Source of the DNA: Neomoorella carbonis
GTDB taxonomy: Bacteria; Bacillota; DSM-521; Neomoorellales; Neomoorellaceae
Assembly: GCF_045278715.1 (NCBI RefSeq)
Contig: NZ_CP136420.1
Location: 1,178,001-1,242,000 of the forward strand
Direction: 5' to 3'
DNA: 64,000 bases
Of the stretch, positions 1-8,042 are shown piece by piece. A program made the translations under genes and the position numbers. Each line of letters begins with the position of its first letter. Within the stretch, counting starts at the first letter, position 1. The notes under the pieces were generated by a model. The model had not been told where the DNA came from, searched no databases, and saw only the letters and a program-made list of their open reading frames with translations.

Positions 1-50
1 AACCCAACGTGAGAATAGCCAAATTGCAAGTGAGGGGGGAAAGTAATATA

Positions 51-536
51 ATGAATGCAAGGAATAGAATTGCTGGTATCATGTCGGACTTTAAACCTAT
101 TACCAACATCAATCAGAATATTAACCAGACTACCATCAACATTACCTTAAATTTGCCTGCCCAGAATTCCACCCTTGAAAGTTTTTATCCTCCCCAAAAG
201 GGATCAAAGGAGGAAAGGGCAAAAATGGGAAGAGGGGCATTCACTACTTTTATACAGGCAGCAATGAAAGAAGCTGTCATCGAACGGCTAGAAGATGGTA
301 CATTCTTTGCCGAAATACCTTCGTGCCCTGGCGTTTGGGCTGACGGAAAAGATGAAAAGGAATGTCTAGCCACTTTGCAGGAAGTTCTGGAAGAATGGCT
401 TCTTTTTAAACTGCGGGATGGGGATAACGATATTCCTGTTTTAGGCGGCGCAGATCTAAATCATAAATGGCAGGAAGATCATGCTTGGGTAGGGGAGAAC
501 AACCTTGAATCCGGTCAGCAGGACAGAATTAATTAA
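51..536 (+). CDS. hicB: HicB-family antitoxin
   Basis: Antitoxin expected to bind and neutralise the HicA mRNA interferase encoded immediately downstream. The C-terminal half has the HicB fold signature: an AVIERLEDGTFFAEIPSCPG strand pair, then a DEKECLATLQEVLEEW helix. ATG 51 follows AGGGGGG at about 10 nt; an upstream GTG at 9 has no clear ribosome site. A second in-frame ATG at 225 sits behind a canonical AAGGAGG (207-213) and would give a 103-residue protein of normal HicB length. The 58 residues between 51 and 225 are Asn/Thr/Ile-rich and not typical of HicB, so the true start is uncertain. The stop overlaps hicA by 32 nt, so the two are probably translationally coupled. Confidence 0.8.
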   Translation: MNARNRIAGIMSDFKPITNINQNINQTTINITLNLPAQNSTLESFYPPQKGSKEERAKMGRGAFTTFIQAAMKEAVIERLEDGTFFAEIPSCPGVWADGKDEKECLATLQEVLEEWLLFKLRDGDNDIPVLGGADLNHKWQEDHAWVGENNLESGQQDRIN

Positions 537-720
537 GCGCCTTAGGAAGTTGGGTTACGAGGGGCCTTTCCATGGTTCTAAGCATAATTTTATGCGCCGG
601 GGTAGACATAAACTTCGCATACCTAATCCCCATGGTGATGACATAAGCGTTTCGTTATTAATCAGAATTTTAAGAGAAGCGGGTATTAGCAAAGAAGAAT
701 GGGATAGCTTGAGTGAGTGA
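505..720 (+). CDS. hicA: HicA-family toxin (mRNA interferase)
   Basis: Small basic protein of 71 residues with the full HicA double-stranded-RNA-binding-like fold: helix ELIKRLRKLGYEG, the catalytic-His segment GSKHNFMRR, strand HKLRIPNPHGDDIS and the final helix. The His in GSKHNFM is the residue used by HicA interferases to cleave mRNA. TTG 505 has AGGGGAG about 7 nt upstream, inside hicB, so translation is coupled to the antitoxin. The pair looks intact. A decayed piece of the same gene recurs at 2673-2734. Confidence 0.85.
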   Translation: MNPVSRTELIKRLRKLGYEGPFHGSKHNFMRRGRHKLRIPNPHGDDISVSLLIRILREAGISKEEWDSLSE

Positions 721-1036
721 ATAAAACTCATTTCTATAGTTATATATCGCAGTGGCCAAGCTGATGGCCGTGCTGGCCGGTGTTTAATTAAATTTTACTT
801 TATAAGATCTATGTCCATAATACGGAGTGGGATCGGAGATGGTACGGCGATGGTCGCCGCTGTGCAGTTAAGTATAATTTAATTTGTTCAGGTGAACGTG
901 ATGGAGATGCGCCTGTTGCCCCGGGATGTTATATGATAAAATAAAAAAAGGAGAATTATCCCTGAGGCCCTCAATCGATCTCCCGATCAAACGTTTGGTC
1001 CAAATTCCTGCAACGGTCATGGGGGAACTGTAACGA

Positions 1037-1978
1037 ATGAATATCGATCACGACCGGCTTTTTAAGGAACTAATCGAGACCTTTTTTGCTGAATTCATGC
1101 AAGCCTTTTTCCCCCGGGCATATGAAGCCATTGATTTTACCCATGTAAGATTCCTGCAGCAGGAAGTCTTTACCGACGTCACTGCCGGCGAAAAACACGA
1201 GGTCGATATTCTGGTAGAGACCCGCCTTAAAGGCGAAGAAGGCCTGATCATGGTCCACATCGAGCCGCAAAGTTATGTGCAAAAAGAATTCAACGAGAGG
1301 ATGTTTATCTACTTCAGTCGCCTTTACGAGCAGCACCGCTGCAAGATCCTGCCGATAGCCATTTTTACTTACGACCAGGTGCGGGACGAACCCGATACAT
1401 TCACAAGTGGATTTACTTTTCTGGACGTATTGCGCTTTCGTTTCTATAAACTGGAACTAAAAAAGCTACCGTGGCGGGAATATATTCACAGCAACAATCC
1501 GGTAGCAGCCGCGCTCCTGAGTAAAATGGGTTTTAAAGACGAAGAGAGGGTCCAGGTAAAGTTAGAATTTCTGCGCATGCTGACGAGGTTAAAACTGGAC
1601 CCGGCGCGGATGGAGATGCTGGCCGGATTCTTCGAGAGCTACCTGAAGCTAAGCCAGGAGGAAGAAGAAAGACTCAACTGTGAACTGGGTAGAATCGATA
1701 AAAAGGAGGCTGAGACAATTATGCAGATTACTACCAGTTGGCATGAAAGAGGCCGGATGGAAGGCAGAATGGAAGGTAGAATGGAAAAATCCCAAGAGAT
1801 TATCTGCAAGTACCTCTCCCGCAAATTTGGGCAGCAATCTGCTGATTTGCAAGAAAAGGTGCAGAAAATAAGCGACCTCCAAATCCTGGACCGCATTCTG
1901 GATGAGCTGTTTACTGCCGGTACTATAGAAGAAGCGCGGGCAGTTATTTTAGGAAAGATCGCCGGGAACCTCCAGTAG
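1037..1978 (+). CDS. rpn: Rpn family PD-(D/E)XK nuclease, copy 1
   Basis: Recombination-promoting nuclease of the Rpn / YhgA-like family, 313 residues. The N-terminal nuclease domain shows the PD-(D/E)XK core as D57 (HEVDILVET) and E76-P-Q78 (VHIEPQS). A helical middle follows, then GRME-type tetrapeptide repeats (about 240-255) and a C-terminal DUF4351-like domain. E. coli Rpn proteins cleave DNA, promote RecA-independent recombination and act in phage defence; activity here is inferred. This copy has four repeat tetrads, the fewest of the four. Its final domain (KSQEIICKYLSRKFGQQ) is the most divergent, so it is likely the oldest or least converted copy. ATG 1037 follows GGGGGAAC and the end of the leader frame. 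Confidence 0.85.
   Translation: MNIDHDRLFKELIETFFAEFMQAFFPRAYEAIDFTHVRFLQQEVFTDVTAGEKHEVDILVETRLKGEEGLIMVHIEPQSYVQKEFNERMFIYFSRLYEQHRCKILPIAIFTYDQVRDEPDTFTSGFTFLDVLRFRFYKLELKKLPWREYIHSNNPVAAALLSKMGFKDEERVQVKLEFLRMLTRLKLDPARMEMLAGFFESYLKLSQEEEERLNCELGRIDKKEAETIMQITTSWHERGRMEGRMEGRMEKSQEIICKYLSRKFGQQSADLQEKVQKISDLQILDRILDELFTAGTIEEARAVILGKIAGNLQ
1721..1978 (+). CDS. Intragenic RpnS-like antitoxin inside rpn1
   Basis: An in-frame ATG at codon 229 of rpn1 sits 11 nt after AAAAGGAGG (1701-1709), a far better ribosome site than that of the full-length gene. Initiation here would give an 85-residue protein with the GRME repeats and DUF4351 domain but no nuclease. In E. coli, Rpn loci make such an internally initiated short form (RpnS) that blocks the toxic long form. 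The arrangement is the same in all four copies. Separate translation is inferred from sequence only. Confidence 0.6.
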   Translation: MQITTSWHERGRMEGRMEGRMEKSQEIICKYLSRKFGQQSADLQEKVQKISDLQILDRILDELFTAGTIEEARAVILGKIAGNLQ

Positions 1979-2041
1979 GTGCTTTTAGGCTCCGAACAAC
2001 TGCGCTGCCGGCTCCGGAGTATGCCTAACGGGCGATCAGCA

Positions 2042-2492
2042 GATATGCCCGTTATTCATTGGGTTACGAGTTTTACACTGACGTTTTAAGAATATGGTTT
2101 CCGGAATACCATGATCAACGTGAGGGTTTCTGGGAGTCTGTTTTATACGGCATTTTAGAGGGAGCCTGCAGTGCCTTGGATATCGAGCGCCAGGATGTCG
2201 ATGGTACTTTATACCCCTATGCAGGCAATCCTTATAGCCCTGCGCTGGTATTATTTGATGATGTGCCGGGTGGCGCAGGCCATGTCAAGCGGATTGCAGA
2301 AAAAGATAATCTGATGCGAACTTTGCAGCGGACGTTGGCGATACTCTCCAGATGCGAATGTGGTGGTAGTCTGGCCAACACAAGTTTGCTACGGTTGCCT
2401 GCGTAATTATACCAACCAGTATTGCCATGATAAACTGAACAGGGGCTATGTGATAGAATTTATACAGAAACTGTTAAGTAGTTCTCCTTGAT
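2042..2492 (+). pseudogene. Ghost of DUF1998 helicase 3' end
   Basis: A 450-bp piece nearly identical to the last 440 bp of the helicase gene at 8886-12803 (matching about 12360-12803), with only scattered substitutions. It encodes the DUF1998 terminal domain beginning SLGYEFYTDVLRIWF. An extra T near 2385 (AAGTTTGCTAC against GAGCTGCTAC) breaks the frame before the last cysteine motif, and it has no start or helicase core. It is the footprint of a second helicase copy whose body was deleted. Confidence 0.88.
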
Positions 2493-2525
2493 GCGATGCT
2501 TTGGCTCTCTTTCCAGGTGGCTAGT

Positions 2526-2680
2526 TGCCGAGCATTGGTGATCCTGGAAGGCTGCGAGATCAAGGACGTCCGGCGCATTGAGGACAGCCTGCTGGGGAAG
2601 GGTGCCCGGGTCTGCTACGGCGGGAACAACCGCCGCGCCCTGCGTAGTATGTTTTTGGGGATGATGCGGTAAAGCTCTAA
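2526..2680 (+). pseudogene. Remnant of sugar-nucleotide (RmlA-like) transferase 3' end
   Basis: Forward translation gives LVILEGCEIKDVRRIEDSLL, then a glycine/asparagine stretch and RRALRSMFLG. This resembles the C-terminus of long glucose-1-phosphate thymidylyltransferases (EGCEI..VRRIEDSLIG...FMLGD). A single-base loss after ATGTTTTT shifts the frame; restoring it would read GDDAVKL then stop at 2678-2680. No 5' part is present. A weaker trace of the same join follows the intact helicase near 12815-12870. The family assignment rests on this short motif. Confidence 0.5.
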
Positions 2681-2734
2681 ACACGATTTTATGCGTCGAG
2701 GTAGACATAAACTTCGCATACCCAATTACCATGG
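2673..2734 (+). pseudogene. hicA fragment
   Basis: About 62 bp matching hicA at 572-633: the segment encoding SKHNFMRRGRHKLRIPN, including CATAAACTTCGCATACC, followed directly by AGCTGATGGCCGTG of the rpn leader. The 3' third of hicA is missing. This shows that repeat unit 2 was copied from a hicA-leader-rpn arrangement like the one at 505-1978 and was then trimmed. Confidence 0.8.
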
Positions 2735-2940
2735 TAGCTGATGGCCGTGTTGGCCGGTGTTCAATTAAATATTACTTTATAAGCTTTATGTCCATAATAC
2801 GGAGTGGGGACGGAGATGGTACGGCGATGGTCGCCGCTGTGTAGTTAAGTATAATTTAATTTCTTCGGGTGAACGGGGCTGAGATGCGACTATTGCCCCG
2901 AGATGTTGTATGATAAAATAAAAAAGGAGAATTATCCCTG

Positions 2941-3009
2941 ATGCCCTCAATCGATCTTCCGATCAAACGTTTGATTCAAATTCTTGCAGCGTTTATGGGG
3001 GAACAGTAG
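2941..3009 (+). CDS. Candidate 22-residue leader peptide of rpn2
   Basis: Short frame starting ATG at 2941, 10 nt after AAGGAGA, and stopping at 3007-3009, three nt before the rpn2 ATG. It encodes a basic amphipathic peptide, MPSIDLPIKRLIQ then ILAAFMGEQ. It is conserved in unit 3 (13067-13135). Unit 1 keeps the frame but has AGG in place of ATG. The tight spacing would couple rpn translation to this frame. It may instead be the leftover N-terminus of a lost gene. Confidence 0.4.
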   Translation: MPSIDLPIKRLIQILAAFMGEQ

Positions 3010-3012
3010 CGA

Positions 3013-4002
3013 ATGAACATCGATCACGACCGTCTTTTTAAGGAACTAATCGAGACCTTTTTTGCTGAATTCATGCAAGCCTTTTTCCCCCGGGCATATG
3101 AAGCCATTGATTTTACCCATGTAAGATTCCTGCAGCAGGAAGTCTTTACTGACGTCACTGCCGGCGAAAAACACGAGGTCGATATTCTGGTAGAGACCCG
3201 CCTTAAAGGCGAAGCAGGCCTGATCATGGTCCACATCGAGCCGCAAAGTTATGTGCAAAAAGAATTCAACGAGAGGATGTTTATCTACTTCAGTCGCCTT
3301 TACGAACAGCACCGCTGCAAGATCCTGCCGATAGCCATCTTTACTTACGACCAGGTACGGGACGAACCCGATACATTCACGACAGGATTTACTTTTCTAG
3401 ACGTATTGCGCTTTCGTTTCTATAAACTGGAACTAAAGAAGCTGCCGTGGCGGGAATATATTCACAGCAACAATCCGGTAGCAGCCGCGCTTCTGAGTAA
3501 AATGGGATTTAAAGACGAAGAGAGGGTCCAGGTAAAGTTAGAATTCCTGCGCATGCTGACGAGGTTAAAACTGGACCCGGCGCGGATGGAGATGCTGGCC
3601 GGATTCTTCGAGAGCTACCTGAAGCTAAGCCAGGAGGAAGAAGAAAGACTCAACTGTGAACTAGGTAGAATTGATAAGAAGGAGGCTGAGACAATCATGC
3701 AGATTACTACCAGTTGGCATGAAAGAGGCCGGATGGAAGGGTTGATAGAGGGCCGGATGGAAGGCCTGAAGGAAGGCCGGATGGAAGGCCTGAAGGAAGG
3801 CCGAATGGAAGCCCAAAAAGAAACGATTCTTAAATATCTCTCCCGCAGGTTTGGGGAACAGCCGGCTGACCTGGAGGAAAAGGTGCAGAAAATAGGTGAC
3901 CTCCAAATCCTGGACCGCATTTTGGATGAGCTGTTTACTGCCGGTACTATAGAAGAAGCGCGGGCAGTTATTTTAGGAAAGATCGCCGGGGGCCTCCAGT
4001 AG
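3013..4002 (+). CDS. rpn: Rpn family PD-(D/E)XK nuclease, copy 2
   Basis: Second copy, 329 residues, with the same D57/E76/Q78 nuclease core and C-terminal DUF4351-like domain as copy 1. Its repeat region (about 3727-3810) has eight tetrads alternating GRME with GLIE or GLKE, 16 residues longer than in copy 1. The leader peptide ends three nt upstream. The coiled-coil gene begins 119 bp downstream on the same strand with no strong terminator between, so this rpn could be co-transcribed with that system. Confidence 0.85.
   Translation: MNIDHDRLFKELIETFFAEFMQAFFPRAYEAIDFTHVRFLQQEVFTDVTAGEKHEVDILVETRLKGEAGLIMVHIEPQSYVQKEFNERMFIYFSRLYEQHRCKILPIAIFTYDQVRDEPDTFTTGFTFLDVLRFRFYKLELKKLPWREYIHSNNPVAAALLSKMGFKDEERVQVKLEFLRMLTRLKLDPARMEMLAGFFESYLKLSQEEEERLNCELGRIDKKEAETIMQITTSWHERGRMEGLIEGRMEGLKEGRMEGLKEGRMEAQKETILKYLSRRFGEQPADLEEKVQKIGDLQILDRILDELFTAGTIEEARAVILGKIAGGLQ
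3697..4002 (+). CDS. Intragenic RpnS-like antitoxin inside rpn2
   Basis: In-frame ATG at codon 229 of rpn2, 11 nt after AAGGAGG (3679-3685). It would yield 101 residues: eight repeat tetrads plus the DUF4351 domain. The ribosome site and start are conserved with the other three copies even though the repeats immediately downstream vary. Confidence 0.6.
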   Translation: MQITTSWHERGRMEGLIEGRMEGLKEGRMEGLKEGRMEAQKETILKYLSRRFGEQPADLEEKVQKIGDLQILDRILDELFTAGTIEEARAVILGKIAGGLQ

Positions 4003-4061
4003 GTGCTTTTAGGCTCCGAACAACTGCGCTGCCGGCTCCGGGGTACGGATTTGGGCACAAG

Positions 4062-4083
4062 AGAACAACCCTTCGCTTGTTCT
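4062..4083. promoter_or_regulatory. Inverted repeat upstream of the coiled-coil gene
   Basis: Perfect 7-bp arms AGAACAA / TTGTTCT around the 8-nt loop CCCTTCGC. There is no T-run after the second arm, so an operator or mRNA hairpin is more likely than a terminator. It overlaps a possible TTG start at 4077 and supports using ATG 4122 for the downstream gene. Confidence 0.4.
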
Positions 4084-4121
4084 TAGGTGACACTGGGGCC
4101 ATTGTTGAAGAAGGTGTAAGA

Positions 4122-7100
4122 ATGGACCTGTTGCAATGTTGCCATTTAAGCGATAGTGACAGGTACTTTGAGGAATTGTTAGCCGGCTCTGCAGATCTGT
4201 CCCTTTTAGGAAATATCGAGTTGAATCCTGAGGAACTCAATCACCTGGCAAAGTTGATTGCCAGGGAATTGGGGAAGCCTGATTTTGCTCAAAGAGGCTC
4301 TTTAAGTGTCGCCGTCTTTCTTGTTGGCATGGGTGTGAATTATTATCATGACAACTTCTGGGCCCCTGTATATACCGCCCTCGGGCTGCCTCCCGGACAG
4401 ATTAAATGGCAGCGGCTGTTAGGGGAGGCTTTTCTGGCAACCGTTGAGAAATATAATTTGCCAGCATTTTCGGATGAATTGCGTTATATTATGCCTATCC
4501 TAGCCCACGGTATCGTCCCAAATGCATACCTGAACGACTATTTTAGCGATGTGGTGCTGGCCATATATTACGAAAGGGAAAGAGCAGGACTGCCGGTGAT
4601 GGAGGCCGAGATAGCCCATCTGGTGACTAACTGGCGCCAGGATCATCATACCCGTAATGAACTGGAAAGAGAACTTGCCGAAGTAAAAGGCCATGAAAGT
4701 TCTTTGGCCCTGGCTGTGGATATGTGGAAAAACAAAGAAAAGTTGGCGCGGTTGCAGGACCTGCGGGCTGGGGTTGAAGATTCCATAGAGTTAAAGGCCG
4801 CTTTGGCTGTTCCTGAAGGTTGGTTGGAACAGGCTGAAGCTGAACGGAGCCGCTTGCAGCAGCAGATCGACGCCTACTATAGTTCATTGAAGCATTTGAA
4901 GGAGATTGCAGCCTCCCAAGAAGCCGGGCATGTCGAGATTAACGCGTTAAACAGGGCGATAGAAGACGCCGGCCAAGAAATAATAGGCCGCTGGGATGAT
5001 AGTTTTGCAGGCAAGATAGAGGGCCTGCCGGTCGATGAGATTAATAAGCTGGCTTGGGAATATACTGAAGGCAATCGGGTATTCGCAGGATCAGGTCGCT
5101 TTTGGGGATGGCTATTACGTTTGCTTTTACGTCGCCGGTACCGGCAGGTAAAGCAGTGCCGGCAGAAGCTTATAGAAAAGCTTGACGGCCTGCCTGTGCG
5201 AAGTGAGCTGATGGCTAATCCATGGCCGGCTTTGCCCAAGGTTTTACGGGAACTACAGCAGCTTTTACGGGATTATCATAAGTTAGAAACACTTTTAGAG
5301 AACCTTCGTAAAGCAGAGCAGGAAATTTTTGCGACCAGCCCTGCACTTGATAGAATTTCCGAAACAGAAATCGCCCTCTGGCAGGAGAGGTTAACTAAAT
5401 TGAACAAAAAAATAGCCGAATATAAAATGAATCTGGTCCGGCTGGGCAAAGGCGATTTAGAAGAAGGGTTGAGGAAGCTGTCTGAAGAGAGGGGCATTCG
5501 CTGCGAAATTGAGACTATTGTGACGGAACTCAATCGTGATGATATTGATTCCTTGGTGGTTATATTGCCATTGATAGAAAAGTACCCTGACGAAACTTCC
5601 CTGTTCAATGACTTGATTGCTATCCGGGAAAAGGAAAACAATATCTTGGAAAAACTTAAAACAATTAAAGAACCGTTATATTTCCTTAATGAATCAACCC
5701 GTATATTTATATTGCAGGGTGGGAACCTGGCGGAAAAATTCGTATTTCATTCCCTGTTATTAATGCAAAAACTCGACAAAGGTGAGGAACCCATTGGCGA
5801 TATTGTCTTACCCTCGCGGATTATTCGGGCTATGGAAAAGTGGTGGTACCAGCAGGGTAAAGACATGCTTGATAAAATGCGCTCCTCAAGGGGTGGGGAC
5901 AGGGAGTCGTACGGCGTGACTTTACGGCGGCCGGTTATCAAATTGGATACTGTCGTAAGATCCATCAAAGTTGTATTCCCCGAACAAACGGTTGGAGGAC
6001 CGGCAAGGGCAACATTGGTGATACGGGGAGAGAGCGGTACTGTAAGAGAAGTCAATATCCCGGTGCATAAAGTGGGTGAAGGGCAGTATAGGACCGAAAT
6101 TATCGACGTTAATCTCGAGCCGCCGGAACCTGTTTATCACTTTGAGTTTCGCGCCGGGGAAATTTTTCGCTCCTGGAAGATTAATGGTATCGACGGCAAT
6201 AATGCCTGCTTGCTTTTTAGTTCGCAAAGAAAGCTAATAGAGGATGAACGGCTGCCGGAAGACGGTGCTTATCTGGTTGCTCCTGCCGGCAGCAGGGTGA
6301 TGCCTGTCGAGGCGGTAAAAGAACAGGAAAGATTGACAGGTTCCTGGTCGGATTATGAATACTGGTATCTGGATCTAGATGGAATTGATGCAGTGCTGGT
6401 CAGGAATGAAAAAGAGGCAGCGGTTTTTAAAAAGCTCCCGGAAAAACTGGAACCAAGGTTACTTGGAGGAGAAGAAATAGTTATCGTAAAAACAGGGGAG
6501 GGACCGGTCTACCGGGGTAAACTGCCGGGGCTGGTGTTTTCGAAAAATGAACAGGAAGAACTGCGCTCTTATGGTGTGCGCCTGGACTGGGCCGGGGTTG
6601 CTAAATATGTTTCTTTAGATACCCCGGGGGCGGTTATCAGTAAGGATGATATTATTTTTGTACCCCTTGCCGTTCTCTTCGGCGATGTATATGGAGTATG
6701 CGGGATTACTTTGATTTACCGGGAGAGCGTCCTGTGGCATCAAAAGTGTGTCGTGGTGCCCGATTTGACATTAGAGTTTGATCGGGTGATATACAGCCCT
6801 CAAGATGGAAAAAGAGAAACAGGGCGATTGGAATTAAGTTCGCGGCATTATTTTACTTTCTTCGTCCGGCCCCCGGCGCAGCTGGTCGAAAGCTCACCCA
6901 GCAGGGCCCTGGTTGAATTTGATACCCGCCAAAACCAGATTGTTGGGCAATTGGGTTATTCTATAGATCAAGATAACGGCTTCCGGGTGGAAGTTTATAT
7001 AGATATTCCCGCTGTTCGTTGGCGGGGGAGTGCCGATACTCCCTGGAAAGCGGAAGTCGAAGAGATCTGGCATGAAGAACTGGGTGAAATCGAGGTTAAA

Positions 7101-8042
7101 TTGCCGGCGTGTATTTCGGGAATGGTTAAATTGGCATTAGACAATGGGCGGCAGGTTATCTCCCGCCAGATAAGAAAAGGAGTTGCCGTCTTTAATTTGC
7201 GCCAGCTCAGTGACACCCTGGGGAGTGATAACCTGCCGGTTCACGATTTATATCTAAGTTTTCAGGATAGTACTATTCCGACGTGTCTTTTGGTGCGTGT
7301 GCGGATGCGCTGGCAGGTTGCCGATATTTCTATAGTGCAGAGGCTAGAGGGCGAAAGACGTATCGTTGTTCTGACCTGGCAAGATTTCGGGGTAGTTTCC
7401 AATAGAATTGTGCGTTTGTGGCCGTTAGGGTTGCCAGGGGCAGATATGCTTGAACGCCGTGTCCCTGACGGCGTATCCAGGGTGGAGATTAGGGAACATT
7501 ACAGGCGGTTACCGGCGGGCAGCTACAGGCTGCAGTTTACTATTGATGATCCCTGGGAAGAAGATGAAGTTTTACTGCCGGATCCTGAAAGCGAAAACTG
7601 CATAGATGTAATGCTTGGCGATAAAGCGGAAATATTACAGGATATATTGCAAAATGGGCTGTTGATCGAATCTTTTGCCTGTGACGGCGAAATTATCCCG
7701 GCTGGAAGACTATACTGGATCCAGGATATTGCTATAAAACCCGAGTTTCTGGGAGAGGAACGGTTCCAGGGCAACATTTGTACTGTTGATGAGCATGGTA
7801 ATACGATTATCCTGGATTGTAATCCGGTAAGCTTTTATCTGGATTTAGATGAATTAAGCAGGTTGCCTTTTCTGATAGATAGAGATAGGGACGGGGCGAC
7901 ATATTGCAAAAGATGCCAGGTATTGTTTTGGGAGATAGCTCATCAAGAATGCGGGCGTCAAGGACAAGTAATTCTGCCTGAATATATTTTCGTCCAGATA
8001 AGGAGAGGTAAAGATGGGCCTGGATCCGTTGCGGACAACTGA
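4122..8042 (+). CDS. Large coiled-coil / beta-sandwich protein of helicase-linked defence pair
   Basis: Unrecognised 1306-residue protein. Visible layout: a helical N-terminal domain (about 1-180) with aromatic-rich YYHDNFW and PILAHGIVPN segments; coiled coils about 180-280 and 360-510; a short hydrophobic-basic stretch FWGWLLRLLLRRRYRQ near 326; and from about 600 onward a long beta-rich region like repeated Ig-type sandwiches. It ends with a CKRC...HQEC putative zinc knuckle near 1260. ATG 4122 has AAGAAGG upstream; an in-frame TTG at 4077 lies in a hairpin. The gene overlaps the following helicase by 29 nt, so the two act as one translational unit. By architecture it could be a DruH-like partner in a Druantia type III-like phage-defence system. 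That is inference; no catalytic motif is seen. Confidence 0.65.
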   Translation: MDLLQCCHLSDSDRYFEELLAGSADLSLLGNIELNPEELNHLAKLIARELGKPDFAQRGSLSVAVFLVGMGVNYYHDNFWAPVYTALGLPPGQIKWQRLLGEAFLATVEKYNLPAFSDELRYIMPILAHGIVPNAYLNDYFSDVVLAIYYERERAGLPVMEAEIAHLVTNWRQDHHTRNELERELAEVKGHESSLALAVDMWKNKEKLARLQDLRAGVEDSIELKAALAVPEGWLEQAEAERSRLQQQIDAYYSSLKHLKEIAASQEAGHVEINALNRAIEDAGQEIIGRWDDSFAGKIEGLPVDEINKLAWEYTEGNRVFAGSGRFWGWLLRLLLRRRYRQVKQCRQKLIEKLDGLPVRSELMANPWPALPKVLRELQQLLRDYHKLETLLENLRKAEQEIFATSPALDRISETEIALWQERLTKLNKKIAEYKMNLVRLGKGDLEEGLRKLSEERGIRCEIETIVTELNRDDIDSLVVILPLIEKYPDETSLFNDLIAIREKENNILEKLKTIKEPLYFLNESTRIFILQGGNLAEKFVFHSLLLMQKLDKGEEPIGDIVLPSRIIRAMEKWWYQQGKDMLDKMRSSRGGDRESYGVTLRRPVIKLDTVVRSIKVVFPEQTVGGPARATLVIRGESGTVREVNIPVHKVGEGQYRTEIIDVNLEPPEPVYHFEFRAGEIFRSWKINGIDGNNACLLFSSQRKLIEDERLPEDGAYLVAPAGSRVMPVEAVKEQERLTGSWSDYEYWYLDLDGIDAVLVRNEKEAAVFKKLPEKLEPRLLGGEEIVIVKTGEGPVYRGKLPGLVFSKNEQEELRSYGVRLDWAGVAKYVSLDTPGAVISKDDIIFVPLAVLFGDVYGVCGITLIYRESVLWHQKCVVVPDLTLEFDRVIYSPQDGKRETGRLELSSRHYFTFFVRPPAQLVESSPSRALVEFDTRQNQIVGQLGYSIDQDNGFRVEVYIDIPAVRWRGSADTPWKAEVEEIWHEELGEIEVKLPACISGMVKLALDNGRQVISRQIRKGVAVFNLRQLSDTLGSDNLPVHDLYLSFQDSTIPTCLLVRVRMRWQVADISIVQRLEGERRIVVLTWQDFGVVSNRIVRLWPLGLPGADMLERRVPDGVSRVEIREHYRRLPAGSYRLQFTIDDPWEEDEVLLPDPESENCIDVMLGDKAEILQDILQNGLLIESFACDGEIIPAGRLYWIQDIAIKPEFLGEERFQGNICTVDEHGNTIILDCNPVSFYLDLDELSRLPFLIDRDRDGATYCKRCQVLFWEIAHQECGRQGQVILPEYIFVQIRRGKDGPGSVADN

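Larger units (their letters stand above)
748..2035 (+). repeat. rpn repeat unit 1 (leader + rpn1 + tail)
   Basis: First of four dispersed direct copies of an rpn cassette. The leader (about 748-1036) contains the hairpin GGCGA-TGG-TCGCC, a TATAAT at about 872-877 and an A-rich AAAAAAAGGAG ribosome site. It is shared almost base for base with 2735-3012 and 12885-13138. The last 70 nt of the leader encode a frame matching the leader peptides of copies 2 and 3, but its ATG is AGG here; an in-frame CTG at 962 remains. The tail after the rpn stop (GGCTCCG...CCGGCTCCGG) is also shared. This explains the 316-nt gap between hicA and rpn1. Confidence 0.85.
2735..4048 (+). repeat. rpn repeat unit 2 (leader + rpn2 + tail)
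   Basis: Second full copy of the rpn cassette. The leader, leader peptide, gene and tail are almost identical to unit 3 at 12885-14155. Units 2 and 3 flank the coiled-coil/helicase pair as direct repeats of about 1.27 kb, about 8.8 kb apart. Confidence 0.88.

Noticed and set aside
750..1036. Resemblance of the rpn leader (GGCGATGGTCGCC and later GCTGAGATG) to a fluoride riboswitch
   Set aside because: The loop between the GGCG and CGCC arms is too short and the conserved CTGATGGC-type end is not present. The part is shared only because the unit is duplicated.
3727..3810. Regular short repeats as a possible CRISPR array
   Set aside because: They are in-frame 12- and 24-bp coding repeats within rpn with no unique spacers.
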